Part shown: positions 22,486 through 31,920 of the stretch, piece by piece | How positions within the stretch are numbered: position 1 is the first letter of the stretch | Layout of the letters: each line of letters begins with the position of its first letter | Assembly: GCF_000372725.1 (NCBI RefSeq) | Contig: NW_005201338.1 | Span: 175,782-239,781, forward strand | Reading direction: 5' to 3' | DNA: 64,000 bases | Origin: Emiliania huxleyi CCMP1516 | Taxonomy: Eukaryota; Haptophyta; Isochrysidales; Noelaerhabdaceae | Notes under the pieces: model-generated | Databases searched by the model: none | What the model saw: the letters and a program-made list of their open reading frames with translations, nothing else | Told to the model about the DNA's origin: nothing | Program-made: the position numbers and the translations under genes

Positions 22486-23213
22486 GCCCACCTATCGGCA
22501 TCGGTCGTGATCGGGTGGTGGTGTGTTTGAGGGTGGTTGGCCGAGACACGATACGGAGAATGATTCGCGCTGCTGGGAGGGCGGAGTGAAGAGCGTGCAA
22601 CCCCTCGTCGGCAGCGCGCCGCAAGCAGGTCCTCCTGGAGGAGGGCTGGCCTCGCGGCGAGTTGCCTTCTAAGGTGGGGTTGCGCGAGCACATGCAGGCT
22701 CGCGCTGCGCTGCGGTATAAGGTGGGCCTGGCCTACCATGGCAATGCCGCTGAGACCGGTCGGTGAGTACTTGTACGACGCACCCGAGCTACGCGCCGAC
22801 GCTGGACATCGGACAAGTGGTCCACACGCTGAACAGAATGTTCAATCTCAATGTCCCACCCCCCTGCGCGCGGGCCTTCTAGGCCCGCGGGTAATCTCCC
22901 CCCATCCCCAGGGCCTCCAGGGCTCGCACCTCAACCTCTCATAGACCAGCGCAAAGCGCCATAGGACCTATTTTCTTGTCAATAACAAGGTCTGTGAAGG
23001 TTTGACGTCTTCAGGTTAGTGACGCAAACCATCAAGGTTCAAGCATCACATGAGTGAGCTGCTGTCTCGTGCCTTGCGGGGGAGAGCGTTCCTCCTTCCC
23101 ACAGTTCAAGTGGTGAGCTTTCCTTGAAGAAGGGCGAGGGGTGAAGGAAGGAAGAAAGAACAAAGAGAACCCAAAGAGGGGGCCAACCCAAATTCTTCTT
23201 TCCAATTCCGACG
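22486..23213. other. Divergent intergenic interval
   Basis: Separates the minus-strand WSC-like gene from the plus-strand DJ-1 family gene and should hold both promoters. No TATA box or repeat stands out. 23120-23175 is a purine-rich GAAGG/GAAAG stretch about 50-90 bp before the ATG. Confidence 0.55.
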
Positions 23214-24139
23214 ATGGGCGCCTGCACGTCCAAGCTGCGGGAAGACGGGACCTACGACCCGAGCCCGTTCACGCTCATGGTTGCAACGTCGAGCAGAACC
23301 AAATACGTCAAGCAGGATCACGATGGGAAGGTCTATGCCGGCACGAAGCCGATCCTGGTCGTGTGCACCGATGAAGGGCATCTGGAGATGGCGAACGGGA
23401 AGGTCTTCAACACGGGAAACCACCCGGTCGAGATGTTTGTGCCGATGCTCCACTTTAAAGACGTGGGCTTCACGTTCGACATTGCAACTGCTCGCGGAAA
23501 ACCTGTGGTGCTCGAGATGTGGGCGTATCCGAACAAGGACGAGAGCGTGAAGGCGCTGTATGAGGAGGTGAACGTCTGCACCATCCCGGCAATGTGCTGG
23601 ACGGCATCCCTAAGCTCTTAAGGACTTGCTTGCTTGCTTAGGTGAAGGCCATGCTTGAGAAGCCGAAGAAGATTGAGGATATTGTCAACCTCGACGGGTA
23701 CGCGGCGGTCTTTATCCCCGGCGGGCACGGGTGCATGGTCAACCTGCCGGCATGCCAGCCGCTCGGCAAGCTGCTGAACCAGGCGCACGCTCGGGCGCTT
23801 CCGACTGTGACGCTCTGCCACGGACCATGCGCGCTCCTGGCGACGTGCGCCGAGACGAGCGGCGAGGCGCAGTGCACGTACGCGGGGTACAAGACGATGT
23901 GCTTTACGGACAAGACGGACGCCTTCACGCCGTCTATTGGCTACCTGCCCGGTCCGATGCCGTGGAAGGTGGAGGAGTGCCTCGTGGCCAAGGGCGTGGA
24001 GGTGCTCAACAAGTCGGAGACCGGCGCGGTGACGCAGGACCGCGAGCTCATCACCGGCGACAGCCCCGACGCGGCTCACAACCTCGGCGTGCTGGCGGCC
24101 CCGCTCTTGGTGCAGTACGCTACGGAGCACGGGCTGTAG
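23214..24139 (+). CDS. Hsp31/HchA-type DJ-1 superfamily protein (glyoxalase III-like)
   Basis: Two exons split by a GT-AG intron at 23568-23641. Exon 1 carries the Hsp31 signature (DEGHLEMANGKVFNTGNHP-E), exon 2 the nucleophile elbow VTLCHGPCALLA with the catalytic Cys, then IGYLPGPMPW and LITGDSPDAAHNLG. The spliced protein of about 283 residues has the usual length of HchA-type chaperone/glyoxalase III enzymes, which convert methylglyoxal to lactate without glutathione. Expected active-site residues are the Glu after NHP, the Cys of LCHGP and a downstream His. The N-terminus MGACTSKL fits an N-myristoylation plus palmitoylation signal (Gly2, Cys4), unusual in this family and suggesting membrane anchoring. 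The second exon ends 45 bp before a repeat-element cluster. Confidence 0.92.
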
Positions 24140-24184
24140 AGGCGCCTGAGTGAGACGGTTCGTGTCCATTTTAATTAATAAGTG

Positions 24185-24420
24185 TAAAAAGAAAGAAAGA
24201 AAGAAAACACACAACCCAAGGGAGGGATGGGAGAACGGCACGCCGCCACCACACAGGGATTTTAAGGAGAGGAGAGTGTGATGCGCTAGCCGTCGCCCAC
24301 CCTGGGGAGTCTGCCTCTTCGTATCTCTTTTCGCAGTCTCTCGCCGCTTCTCGCTGCAACCTTCATGCCACCTCGCGGCCGTCCCACTCTCGTCGTTCTC
24401 TCCCTTGTCACTTCCTCTGG
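24185..24420 (-). mobile_element. Repeat family copy C, 3'-terminal part
   Basis: On the minus strand it runs from AGAGGAAGTGACAAGGGAG through an Arg/Gly-rich frame to TAG, then the family-specific end CCTTAAAATCCCTGTGTGG, a GGCGGCGTGCCGTTCTCCC block and a TTTC tail. It shares this end with copies at 24511-24897, 28660-29041 and 31735-31835 but is truncated at the other side. The pattern of common 3' end plus variable 5' truncation is that of a retroposed element. Confidence 0.75.
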
Positions 24421-24423
24421 TGT

Positions 24424-24500
24424 AAAGAAAGAAAGAAAGAAAACACACAACCCAAGGGAGGGATGGGAGAACGGCACGCCGCCACCACACAGGGATTCCT
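24424..24500 (-). mobile_element. Repeat family copy B, short nested copy
   Basis: Only the last 75 bp of the family (CAGGGATT... to the TTTC tail). It sits between two copies of TTCCTCTGGTGTAAA (about 24412 and 24497), which looks like a target-site duplication made when B was inserted next to copy C. Confidence 0.7.
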
Positions 24501-24510
24501 CTGGTGTAAA

Positions 24511-24897
24511 AGAAAGAAAGAAAACACACAACCCAAGGGAGGGATGGGAGAACGGCACGCCGCCACCACACAGGGATTTTAAGGAGAGGAGTGTGGTGCG
24601 CTAGCCGTCGCCCACCCTGGGGAGTCTGCCTCTTCGTATCTCTTTTCGCAGTCTCTCGCCGCTTCTCGCTGCAACCTTCATGCCACCTCGCGGCCGTCCC
24701 ACTCTCGTCGGTCTCTCCCTTGTCACTTCCTCCTCTGTCGCGTCGTTCTCTTCTGCCTCGTCCTGCGACGCCGCCGCCTGCCGGTCCCTTGTTCTCGCGG
24801 CTTCTTTCGCCTTGCGCAACTCCGTCCTCCTCGCGGCGTATCCTGGCCCCTCGAGTCTATCAAGCTCCCCTGGTGTACTGTTAGTTAAAAAGTTGGC
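24511..24897 (-). mobile_element. Repeat family copy A, longest local copy
   Basis: Minus-strand copy of about 390 bp. It includes a frame reading GYAARRTELRKAKEAARTR, a acidic stretch, then VGRPRGGMKVAARSGERL and stop. This is followed by the conserved non-coding end and a TTTC tail. The plus copy at 28660 has the same frame, so the peptide is likely the C-terminus of an element-encoded protein. Confidence 0.72.
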
Positions 24898-24926
24898 GTG
24901 AATTCTTTGTTGGTGCTTGGCTTGCA

Positions 24927-27807
24927 ATGAGTCGCATGGACGAGCAACGCCGTCTCGCCGCGCCGGCGCTCGCAGCCGGGAAGACGCACACCGCCTCGTT
25001 TGCTCACCGTCCAACCGGGTGGCGGGTGCGCTGCCACCGGGCTCCGATGCTGAAGAACTCGGAGCTCTCGGCGAGCGCCTACTCGCAGGGCGCGTGGCGG
25101 CGTGAGCTGGGCCTCACACTCTACGCGGGGCAGCACCTGCCGGGCCAGCTGTACGGCGGCAACAGCCTCGAGCTCTACCACCCGGCCTCTGGCGTCCGCA
25201 TCAGCTTCTGCGCGCTCGAGGCGCTTCGCTCGTGGGCCGGCCTCGACTGCGCGCCCGTGCCGCACCTCTCGCCCAGCGCGCCGCTGCCAGCGTGGGACTA
25301 CACCTTCACGACCGCCTACCCGGGCGCCGTCGCCGTCGCGCCGCCGGGCGCGGGAGTGCCCTCACAGCCCGACGGCACCACCTTCTACGCTCGTGCCGCC
25401 GTCGACCTCGCCGACGGTCCCGCCAGGCTGAGGCGGCCGCTGTGCAAGTGCCGCGGCGCGAGCGGCCGGCCGCCGCTCGTGCCGGTCTCCGACCCTCACC
25501 CGCTCGCCGACTGCGAGCCAGCGCCGCCGAGTCCGCCGCCTCCCCCGCGCTGGAGGCGCGCTGCCGAAGAGCTCGACCTCGCGTCGCTGCTGCGTGGGCG
25601 CGTCTCGAGGGCAGCGGAGACTCCGCACGTGCCGTCCGCCCGGCGAGCTCCGCCTCTCCGCCCGCCGTAGGCGAGGTGACGCGCCTCCCGAGTTTTGTGA
25701 CTCGGTCGACTTGTGGGAGGAGCGAGACACTTCCTAGACGCTTCCCAGACACGTCCTAGACACGTCCTTGACACGTCCGAAACAGCGACTCGGCTTGCTT
25801 GGGGTGCAGAGCCGCCGCTTGCGGCTCACGCCTCGGGGCCTCCTGCTCCAGGACAACCTCGACCCGCAGTCGAGGTCCACCCTGCGCGTGCGAGTGGTCT
25901 GCACCGGCAGCCTCCTGCTCGCCTCGCTCCGCTGCTTTGTGCGCGTCAACGGCGTGGCCGCGAGAGTAGTGGACACGCGGTACCTGCTGCGGCCGGATTC
26001 GGTCCTCCGCGCCCGCTCCTGGAGGGAGGGGCGCTGGGCGGAGCTCGCTGGCGAGGGCGCGCCGTCCCACGTCGACCTCGGCCCAGACGAGGACAGCCTC
26101 GCCGCCGCGCGCCTGCCAGTCGTCCGCCCGCCGCTGACCGAGCTGCTCCGCCTTCCGACGGCGGCTCGGCCGGGCCGAGGCGGGGAAGGAGGCGGGGAAG
26201 GAGGCGGCGGAGGACGCGGAGGACGCGGCCGCGGGCTCGGAGGCGCCGCCCTCGAGCCTCGCTGGCGGCGCGCGTTTGGCGGGGAGCTGGAGGGCGTGAG
26301 TGTGGACGGCACGCGGGTGGTGGTCGCGCACTCGGAGGGCGGGGTGGAGCGGCTCGAGCTGTCCGGCGGGGGGCGGCTCTGGCTCTCTGCGCTGCGCCAC
26401 GGGGCGGCTGCCGCCGCCGTGGCCCTGTCTCCTTCGGAGGCGGACGGCGGTCGGCTGGCGGTCGGCGGGCGGGGCGGCGAGGTTGAGGTGTGGAGGGCGG
26501 AGAGCGGCGACCTGCTCGCGTCGGTGAGCGTGGTGCCGGCTGGGCCGCGCCGCGCTGTCGCTGTGTCCAATTGGGTCGAGTGGCTCTCGTGGCGCGGCGA
26601 CGGCGGCGCGCTCGGCTGCGCTGCGGGTCGCTGCGTGGCTCTGCTGTCCTCAGGCGGCGAGGTGGTCGCGCGCCGCGAGGCGAGCGGCCAGGTCGCCGCG
26701 CTCGCTTTCGTGGCGGGCGAGTTTAAGCGGGTGGACGAGGCGGCCGAGGCCGGGGCGGGCTGGCGGGGGAGGCTAGCGGTCGGCACGTACGGTGGCGTCG
26801 AGTGGCTCTGCGCGGGCGGTGCGCCGGCCGAGTCCCTCGCGCTCGGCGGCGGTGCGGTGCGCCGCTCTCGCCGCAGCACACCTTGTTCCTTCTACGACCC
26901 TCCCTCTCTACCTTCTGGGAGCCTTCCCGTGAGGTGCGCTGCCTCGCCGTTTCGCCGAGCGGCGGCCACCTTGCCGCCGGGTGCCTCGACAAGCGGGTGC
27001 GCGTCTTCCGGCGCCCCAGCGCCCCCTCGCGGGCAGCCACTTTGGACGGCGGCGGCGGCGGCGCGGCGGCATCGGCAGAGGGCGCACCGCCAGGAGAGGC
27101 GCGGGGTGCGTGGGCAAGGGTGGCGCCGTGGGCGGTCGCACCGGCGCGCGGGCAGGGAGGGTGCGGGCACCATTCGGCTGCAGCTCTCGCGACACCTGCG
27201 CGGCACTGCGTCTCCAGGCGCACGACTGGATCGGGTTCGACGGGCCGGTGAGGCTGGTGGCGTGGAGCGGAGACGGGGTGCGCGGCCGAAGTACCCCCAC
27301 CTCTCCTCTACGCACACGTCTTCTTTCTGCACCCCCGCCGCCTAGCCCACCGCTTCTGCCCCCCCTCCCCCCCCCCCCCAGGCGTGGCTCGCCGCTGTGG
27401 GAGGCAGCCAGCTCCTCGCGGTGCCTACCGCCCTTCCCGCCGGCGAGTCGCCCGTCCTCTGCTGCAGCGGCCGCGTCGAGGCGCTGGTGTGGGGCCCGGC
27501 TCGCCACCCCGCACACTGGCTGCTCGCGACGCTCGAGACTAGCGCGGCGCGCGTGTACGACATGCGCCTCGCCGACGGCGCCGCGCCACGCCGCGTCGCG
27601 CCGGTCGCGGCGGTGAGTCTGCCCGGGCTCGACCCGCGCGGTGCGTCGCCCTCGATATCGTTCGGCGTCATGGCGGGCGGCGAGGACACGCCACAGCGGT
27701 CCTTGGAGTCGGATGGCTCGGAGCTTCTCCTCGTGGTGACACGAGGGAGCGGCTTGGAAGCTGTGTGCTTGACTTGTGGGACGACGGAGGGCAGCTTTTC
27801 ACATTAG
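24927..27807 (+). CDS. TIP41-like protein fused to a WD40-repeat region
   Basis: ATG at 24927. Exon 1 has the first half of TIP41: GWRVRCHRAPMLKNSELSAS, then LPGQLYGGNSLELYHPASGV and WDYTFTTAYPG. After an unresolved intron (about 25600-25805) the second half follows: LLLQDNLDPQSRSTLRVRV, then LRCFVRVNGVAARVVDTR. The same uninterrupted frame runs on into WD40-like blades at 26270-26830 (VVVAHSEGGVERLEL, LAVGGRGGEVEVWRAESG, VEWLSWRGDGG). Later exons give VRCLAVSPSGGHLAAGCLDK (26932-27000), DWIGFDGPVRLVAW (27220) and EALVWGPARHPAHWLLATLE to the stop at 27805. TIP41/TIPRL proteins bind PP2A-type phosphatase catalytic subunits and act in TOR signalling. The fusion to WD40 blades is unusual. The Gly-rich linker at 26160-26240 separates the parts. 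Exon borders in the last third are approximate. Confidence 0.8.
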
Positions 27808-28659
27808 CGCTGGACATTGGCGATTCCGCGACTTACTGGGCCCCTGAGCCGCTACCCGTGTGCAATTTTTGTGGCCCGGACATGATACTGATAGTAAACG
27901 GGTGAGAACCGGCTAAACACAGGCTACAGCCCCACACACGCGCCCGCCATAGCTCCTGGAGAGCATGCAGCATGCGCGAGACCGAGTGACGCGCTGCAAG
28001 CCGCGAGAGTGGCATCAGAGGCAGGAACGACGTGCTCTTGCTGCACCTCGCAGCTGCACCGAGTGTGCTCGCAGTGTATTCTACGGCCACCGCCTGCGGC
28101 ATTGCTCTCGTGCAGTTGGCGACGCAGATCCATCAGCAGGGCTCATCCAATGCGAGCGCACATTGTGCGTAGCCGCGGGCAGGTGGCAGTGCACGGCCAC
28201 ACCGGCTGTGGCCGCTCGTATGCCCCCGGCAGTGCTGCTAGTCATTAACTTGCGTATTAGGGCCGCAGCAGACTGCTGCTGTGGCAGCAGCAGCAGCCTG
28301 CTGCTGCCTGATTCAGTCAAGCCAGCGGCGCAGCGAGGCGTGCAGAATTCGCGTGGTTTTGTCCCTCCTGTGTCCTGAGGCTGAGCGCATTCGAGCCCGT
28401 CGACCGGAGTTGGATGGTACCACGCGTCTCACTGAGACGCGGGGTACTGGCCATGGCCGGACGGCCGAGCGTGAGGTGGCGAGCGGAGCGAGCGACAAAA
28501 CAACGAGAAAAACACGGATCTGACGCGATGTCACAGATCTGCCAGCGCCGGCATCATCCGTGAAGGCACAAGTGTTCGAAGAGAGAGTGGACCTGAGCAA
28601 TGATATGACTGGGCGGCAAATGATCGCAGTGGGCGTCAGAAGACTCCTCCTTGCGCGAG
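27808..28659. other. Intergenic interval, no supported gene
   Basis: No protein-like frame. 28275-28320 is GCAGCA-rich with a hairpin-forming CTGCTGCTG/CAGCAGCAG pair. Promoter elements are not recognisable. Confidence 0.5.
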
Positions 28660-29041
28660 GAGGGAGAGCTCGATAGATAGACTCGAGGAGCCAGGATATG
28701 CAGCGAGGAGGGCGGAGCTGCGCCGAAAGGCGCAAGAAGCCGCGAGAACAAGGGACCGGCAGGCGGCGGCGGCGTCGCAGGACGAGGCAGAAGAGAACGA
28801 CGCGACAGAGGAGGAAATGACAAGGGAGAGAACGACGAGAGTGGGACGACCGCGAGGTGGCATGAAGGTTGCAGCGAGAATCGGCGAGAGACTGCGAAGA
28901 GAGATAGGAAGAGGCGGACGCCCAAGGGTTAGGGTGGGCGACGGCTAGCGCATCACACCCCTCTCCTTAAAATCCCTGTGTGGTGGCGGCGTGCCGTCCT
29001 CCCATCCCTCCCTTGGGTGTCCGTTTTCTTTCTTTCTTTTA
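28660..29041 (+). mobile_element. Repeat family copy D, plus orientation
   Basis: Colinear with copy A. The frame starts near GAGCTCGATAG and encodes the same Arg-rich peptide (RTTRVGRPRGGMKVAAR) to TAG at 28946. The conserved end CCTTAAAATCCCTGTGTGG and a TTTC tail follow. The coding part has point differences from copy A, so the copies are not recent duplicates of each other. Confidence 0.75.
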
Positions 29042-29403
29042 GAACGTCAGATCTGCCTCACCCTGGGCTGGACCTAGTCAGTTAACAACAGAACAACAGT
29101 GGGGTTCCCCAACAACAGTAGCTAACGTTAGGCCGGCTGAACAACAATAAGGCTGCAATAAGGAAGGCCTACCAGTGACCCACGACGGGATCTCCAGCGT
29201 CCAGTGCGGGTAATATCCGAGAAAATACCTGCAACCTGGGACCCCCCCCCCCAGCGCCCAGGTCTCGAGCCCCAGGTTTTTCGGGGTTTACCCGGGGTTT
29301 TTGGCATTTGCTTGCTGACCGCGCTGAACGGCAACAGTAACAACAGTAACAAAACAGTAGCAGCTTGGGCTGGGGTGAACACTTGAACAACGTTAAGGAT
29401 TTC

Positions 29404-29528
29404 AGCACATGCACATGTGCATGCACATGTACATGTCATGTTGTTGTTGTTGTGCATGTGACATGTACAACAACAACAACAACATGTACATGTACATGTG
29501 CATGTCCATGCACATGTGCATGTTCATG
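29404..29528. repeat. CATGTA/ACAACA palindromic microsatellite
   Basis: Alternating CATGTG/ACATGT units surround an inverted repeat of CATGTTGTTGTTGTTGT and ACAACAACAACAACATG separated by about 13 nt. The segment can form a long hairpin or cruciform. A related block occurs at 58335-58445. Confidence 0.85.
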
Positions 29529-29605
29529 GTGTGACGTGCTTCGCAGGGAGTCGTATGTTGTTAATCCGATATGTCCCCACATGCACAACCCCCGACGCCG
29601 CTGCC

Positions 29606-31270
29606 TCATTCGAGGGAAAGGAACGCGTTTCGCACCCCAGCCACCATGCCCGCCACGCCGGTCAGAACTAGCAGAGCGTTGAGGGAGAGGGAGCGCCACC
29701 CGAGCGACCGGCCGTGCGCGCCGACGTAGAGGAGCGGGGGGGCGATGAACGAGATTAGCATGGTCGTGAAGGAGCCGATGAGCGCGATGACAAATGGGAA
29801 GTTGGGGATGGAGGCCGCCAGCAGCCCGGCGGCGGCGAGGAGGAGGAGGCGGCCCACGAGGCTGTCGAGGCTGACGCAGGGGCTGCTCCCTTTACTGTCC
29901 GGCTCCAGCGGCCAGTCGACGCCCTCCTTGCCGTTGTCGCTGGCGCGGTAGTCGGGACTGGCTCGCCGGCTGTAGAACTGGATCTCGGAGAGGATGCGGT
30001 ACACGACGTAGAACTGGATCGGGATGATAGTGAAGGTGGAGACGAGGACGGAGACGGCGGCGGCGCGGCCGACGGCGGAGTTCGCGTGCATGAGGTTGAA
30101 TGTGACGGCGCCGGCGGAGCACGAGCCAAAGGACGAGTAGCCCGCCGCGGCGAAGAGGAGGTACGCGACGCCGGCGATGGCGAAGCCTCTGTCGAAGGCG
30201 GAGCTGAAGTGCGCCCTCTCACTCGCCGGCATCTGCTGATAGAGGTCGGGGAAGGTGGAGTGGCCCGCGAAGCAGAAGAGGACTACGCCGACGCTGACGC
30301 CCAGGCCCTGCGGGTTGAAGACGTCGTGGCGCATGGCCGCTGTGCCGCCGCCGTCGCCGAGGGCGGGGCACGGGCTGCCCTCCTCGACGGGGCTGCCCTC
30401 CTCGACGAGTGGCGTGACCAGGGCGGCGGAGAAGAGGACGAGCGACGCGAAGAGGCCGACCGGCGCGAAGACCGACAGGTGCGCAGGCCGCAGCAGCGTT
30501 GTCGGTGCCACCGCCAGGCAGAGCGCGACGGCAACAAGGACCTTGCTGTCGCTGGGAAGCAGCCCCGCCAAGACGACCGGCCAGCTCGAGATGTGCAGCA
30601 CAATGAAGGAGACCATCGCACCGAAGCACTCGACCACGAGCAGGAGGCGCACGGCCGCTCCGGCGAGCGGCCCACCGACGGCGGTCGCGAGCTCATCGTA
30701 CGAGCGGACGGGCCGACCCTCGCCCGAGAGAGCCCACCGCTCGTTGACCGTGTCGAAGGACCAGATGAGCTGCTTTGCCGTCGTGCAGGTGGCGAGAGTC
30801 GCGGCGACAATGATCAGCAGCCCGCCCCAGCCGGACTGGCCCATTGCGTACGGGAGACCCAGCAGCCCCGCACCGATCAGGACGCCGGCCACGGAGAGCG
30901 AGAACTGGTTTGCCGTCGGGCCGCCGCCGTCGAGCGGCGCGGGAGCAGAGCCGGAGCCGGAGCGCAGCCGTGCCGCCGCCGCCGCCCGCCAGCCGTGAGA
31001 TAGATCGGCGGCACCGAGGGCGGCGTAGCTGCCGCTGATATCATTGGAGCGAGCGCGCCGCCGCCTCGGTTTTTCTGCCGTTTGCTGCGCTTTCTTGACG
31101 CCGAGGTGCTGGAGGGCTTCGGTGGAGAGGTTCTGCGGGAGACGCGCGAGCGGCGAGGTCTTGAGTGTGCCTCCCGAGAGCAGCAGGCTCGCCGCGGGCT
31201 GGCGGTGGCGGCCCGAGTGCAGCAGGCTCGTCTCGAGCTGCTCGCGGCGCGTTTTGTGCTCGGGCAACAT
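29606..31270 (-). CDS. Amino acid/auxin permease (AAAP) family transporter
   Basis: A single-exon 554-residue membrane protein, ATG at 31270. A basic N-terminal tail of about 125 residues precedes the first helix motif SVAGVLIGAGLLGLPYAMGQ, the hallmark of AAAP transporters related to vesicular inhibitory amino acid carriers and plant AVT1. About eleven hydrophobic segments follow, with VVLFCFAGHSTFPDLYQQM at 30230-30300 and a final set at 29610-29860. Predicted function is proton-coupled neutral amino acid transport across the vacuolar or plasma membrane; substrate cannot be read from sequence. The loop near 30375-30405 has a small tandem repeat (LVEEGSPVEEGSP). The 3' end is about 80 bp from the CATGTA repeat block. 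Confidence 0.92.
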   Translation of the reverse strand: MLPEHKTRREQLETSLLHSGRHRQPAASLLLSGGTLKTSPLARLPQNLSTEALQHLGVKKAQQTAEKPRRRRARSNDISGSYAALGAADLSHGWRAAAAARLRSGSGSAPAPLDGGGPTANQFSLSVAGVLIGAGLLGLPYAMGQSGWGGLLIIVAATLATCTTAKQLIWSFDTVNERWALSGEGRPVRSYDELATAVGGPLAGAAVRLLLVVECFGAMVSFIVLHISSWPVVLAGLLPSDSKVLVAVALCLAVAPTTLLRPAHLSVFAPVGLFASLVLFSAALVTPLVEEGSPVEEGSPCPALGDGGGTAAMRHDVFNPQGLGVSVGVVLFCFAGHSTFPDLYQQMPASERAHFSSAFDRGFAIAGVAYLLFAAAGYSSFGSCSAGAVTFNLMHANSAVGRAAAVSVLVSTFTIIPIQFYVVYRILSEIQFYSRRASPDYRASDNGKEGVDWPLEPDSKGSSPCVSLDSLVGRLLLLAAAGLLAASIPNFPFVIALIGSFTTMLISFIAPPLLYVGAHGRSLGWRSLSLNALLVLTGVAGMVAGVRNAFLSLE

Positions 31271-31470
31271 CGAGCGTGATGGTCGTGGCGTAGCGTGAGA
31301 GGCAGGGATGGGATGACAGTAAGGTGCGGCTAGCTTCAGTGGGTGCGCTGTGATGAAGGCACGTGTCGTTTGCCGACAATTTTACTTTTTTCTTCTTTTC
31401 AAAACGGACCTGCAGAGCCACACCAAATTCCTTTGCTTTTTTCCTTCTCCACCACACGCAGCAGATCTCC

Positions 31471-31731
31471 ATGGCGGCGGTGGCGGGCGACGCCGAGAGG
31501 AACATCAACAAGCAGGCGCGCAAGATGCGCACCAACTGGGTCACGAACAAGAGACAAGAGAAGATGTTTCTCTCTCGAACAAGCAAACGGCGACGGACGG
31601 CTTCTTGCGCTCAGCCCCAGTGGAGGGCGCCCGTACCGCCTAGCTCCGCGGACGCCCCCCCCCACCCTTCACGTACGGATCATGTAGTTAGTCCCCACAA
31701 TCGCTCGTGGGATCGCTTGCTTGTCATGTGA
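31471..31731 (+). CDS. Small basic open frame, unknown
   Basis: ATG at 31471 (after a pyrimidine-rich stretch) opens MAAVAGDAERNINKQARKM, a basic, helix-prone start, and continues to TGA at 31729 (86 residues). The first 40 residues look protein-like; the rest is Arg/Pro-rich and less so. The frame ends four bases before copy E of the repeat family, so the original 3' part may have been displaced. Family not recognised. Confidence 0.3.
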   Translation: MAAVAGDAERNINKQARKMRTNWVTNKRQEKMFLSRTSKRRRTASCAQPQWRAPVPPSSADAPPHPSRTDHVVSPHNRSWDRLLVM

Positions 31732-31734
31732 GAG

Positions 31735-31835
31735 AAAAGAAAGAAAGAAAGCAAAGAGACAAGTGGAGGGATGGGAGGACGGCACGCCGCCACCACACAG
31801 GGATTTTAAGGAGAGGAGTGTGGTGCTAGCCGTCA
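31735..31835 (-). mobile_element. Repeat family copy E, 3'-terminal 100 bp
   Basis: Contains only the AAAGAAAG tail, the GGACGGCACGCCGCCACC block, the CAGGGATTTTAAGGAGAGG end and a few bases of the upstream part. It lies 85 bp upstream of the AAMP-like gene start and may supply part of its promoter or leader. Confidence 0.75.
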
Positions 31836-31920
31836 TGGAGAGAGTGCGTTGTGTTATGAGCTATGGCTTTCTCCCACACCTGGTAGCGACGACGACCACG
31901 AGGCTCTCGCTGGATATATT

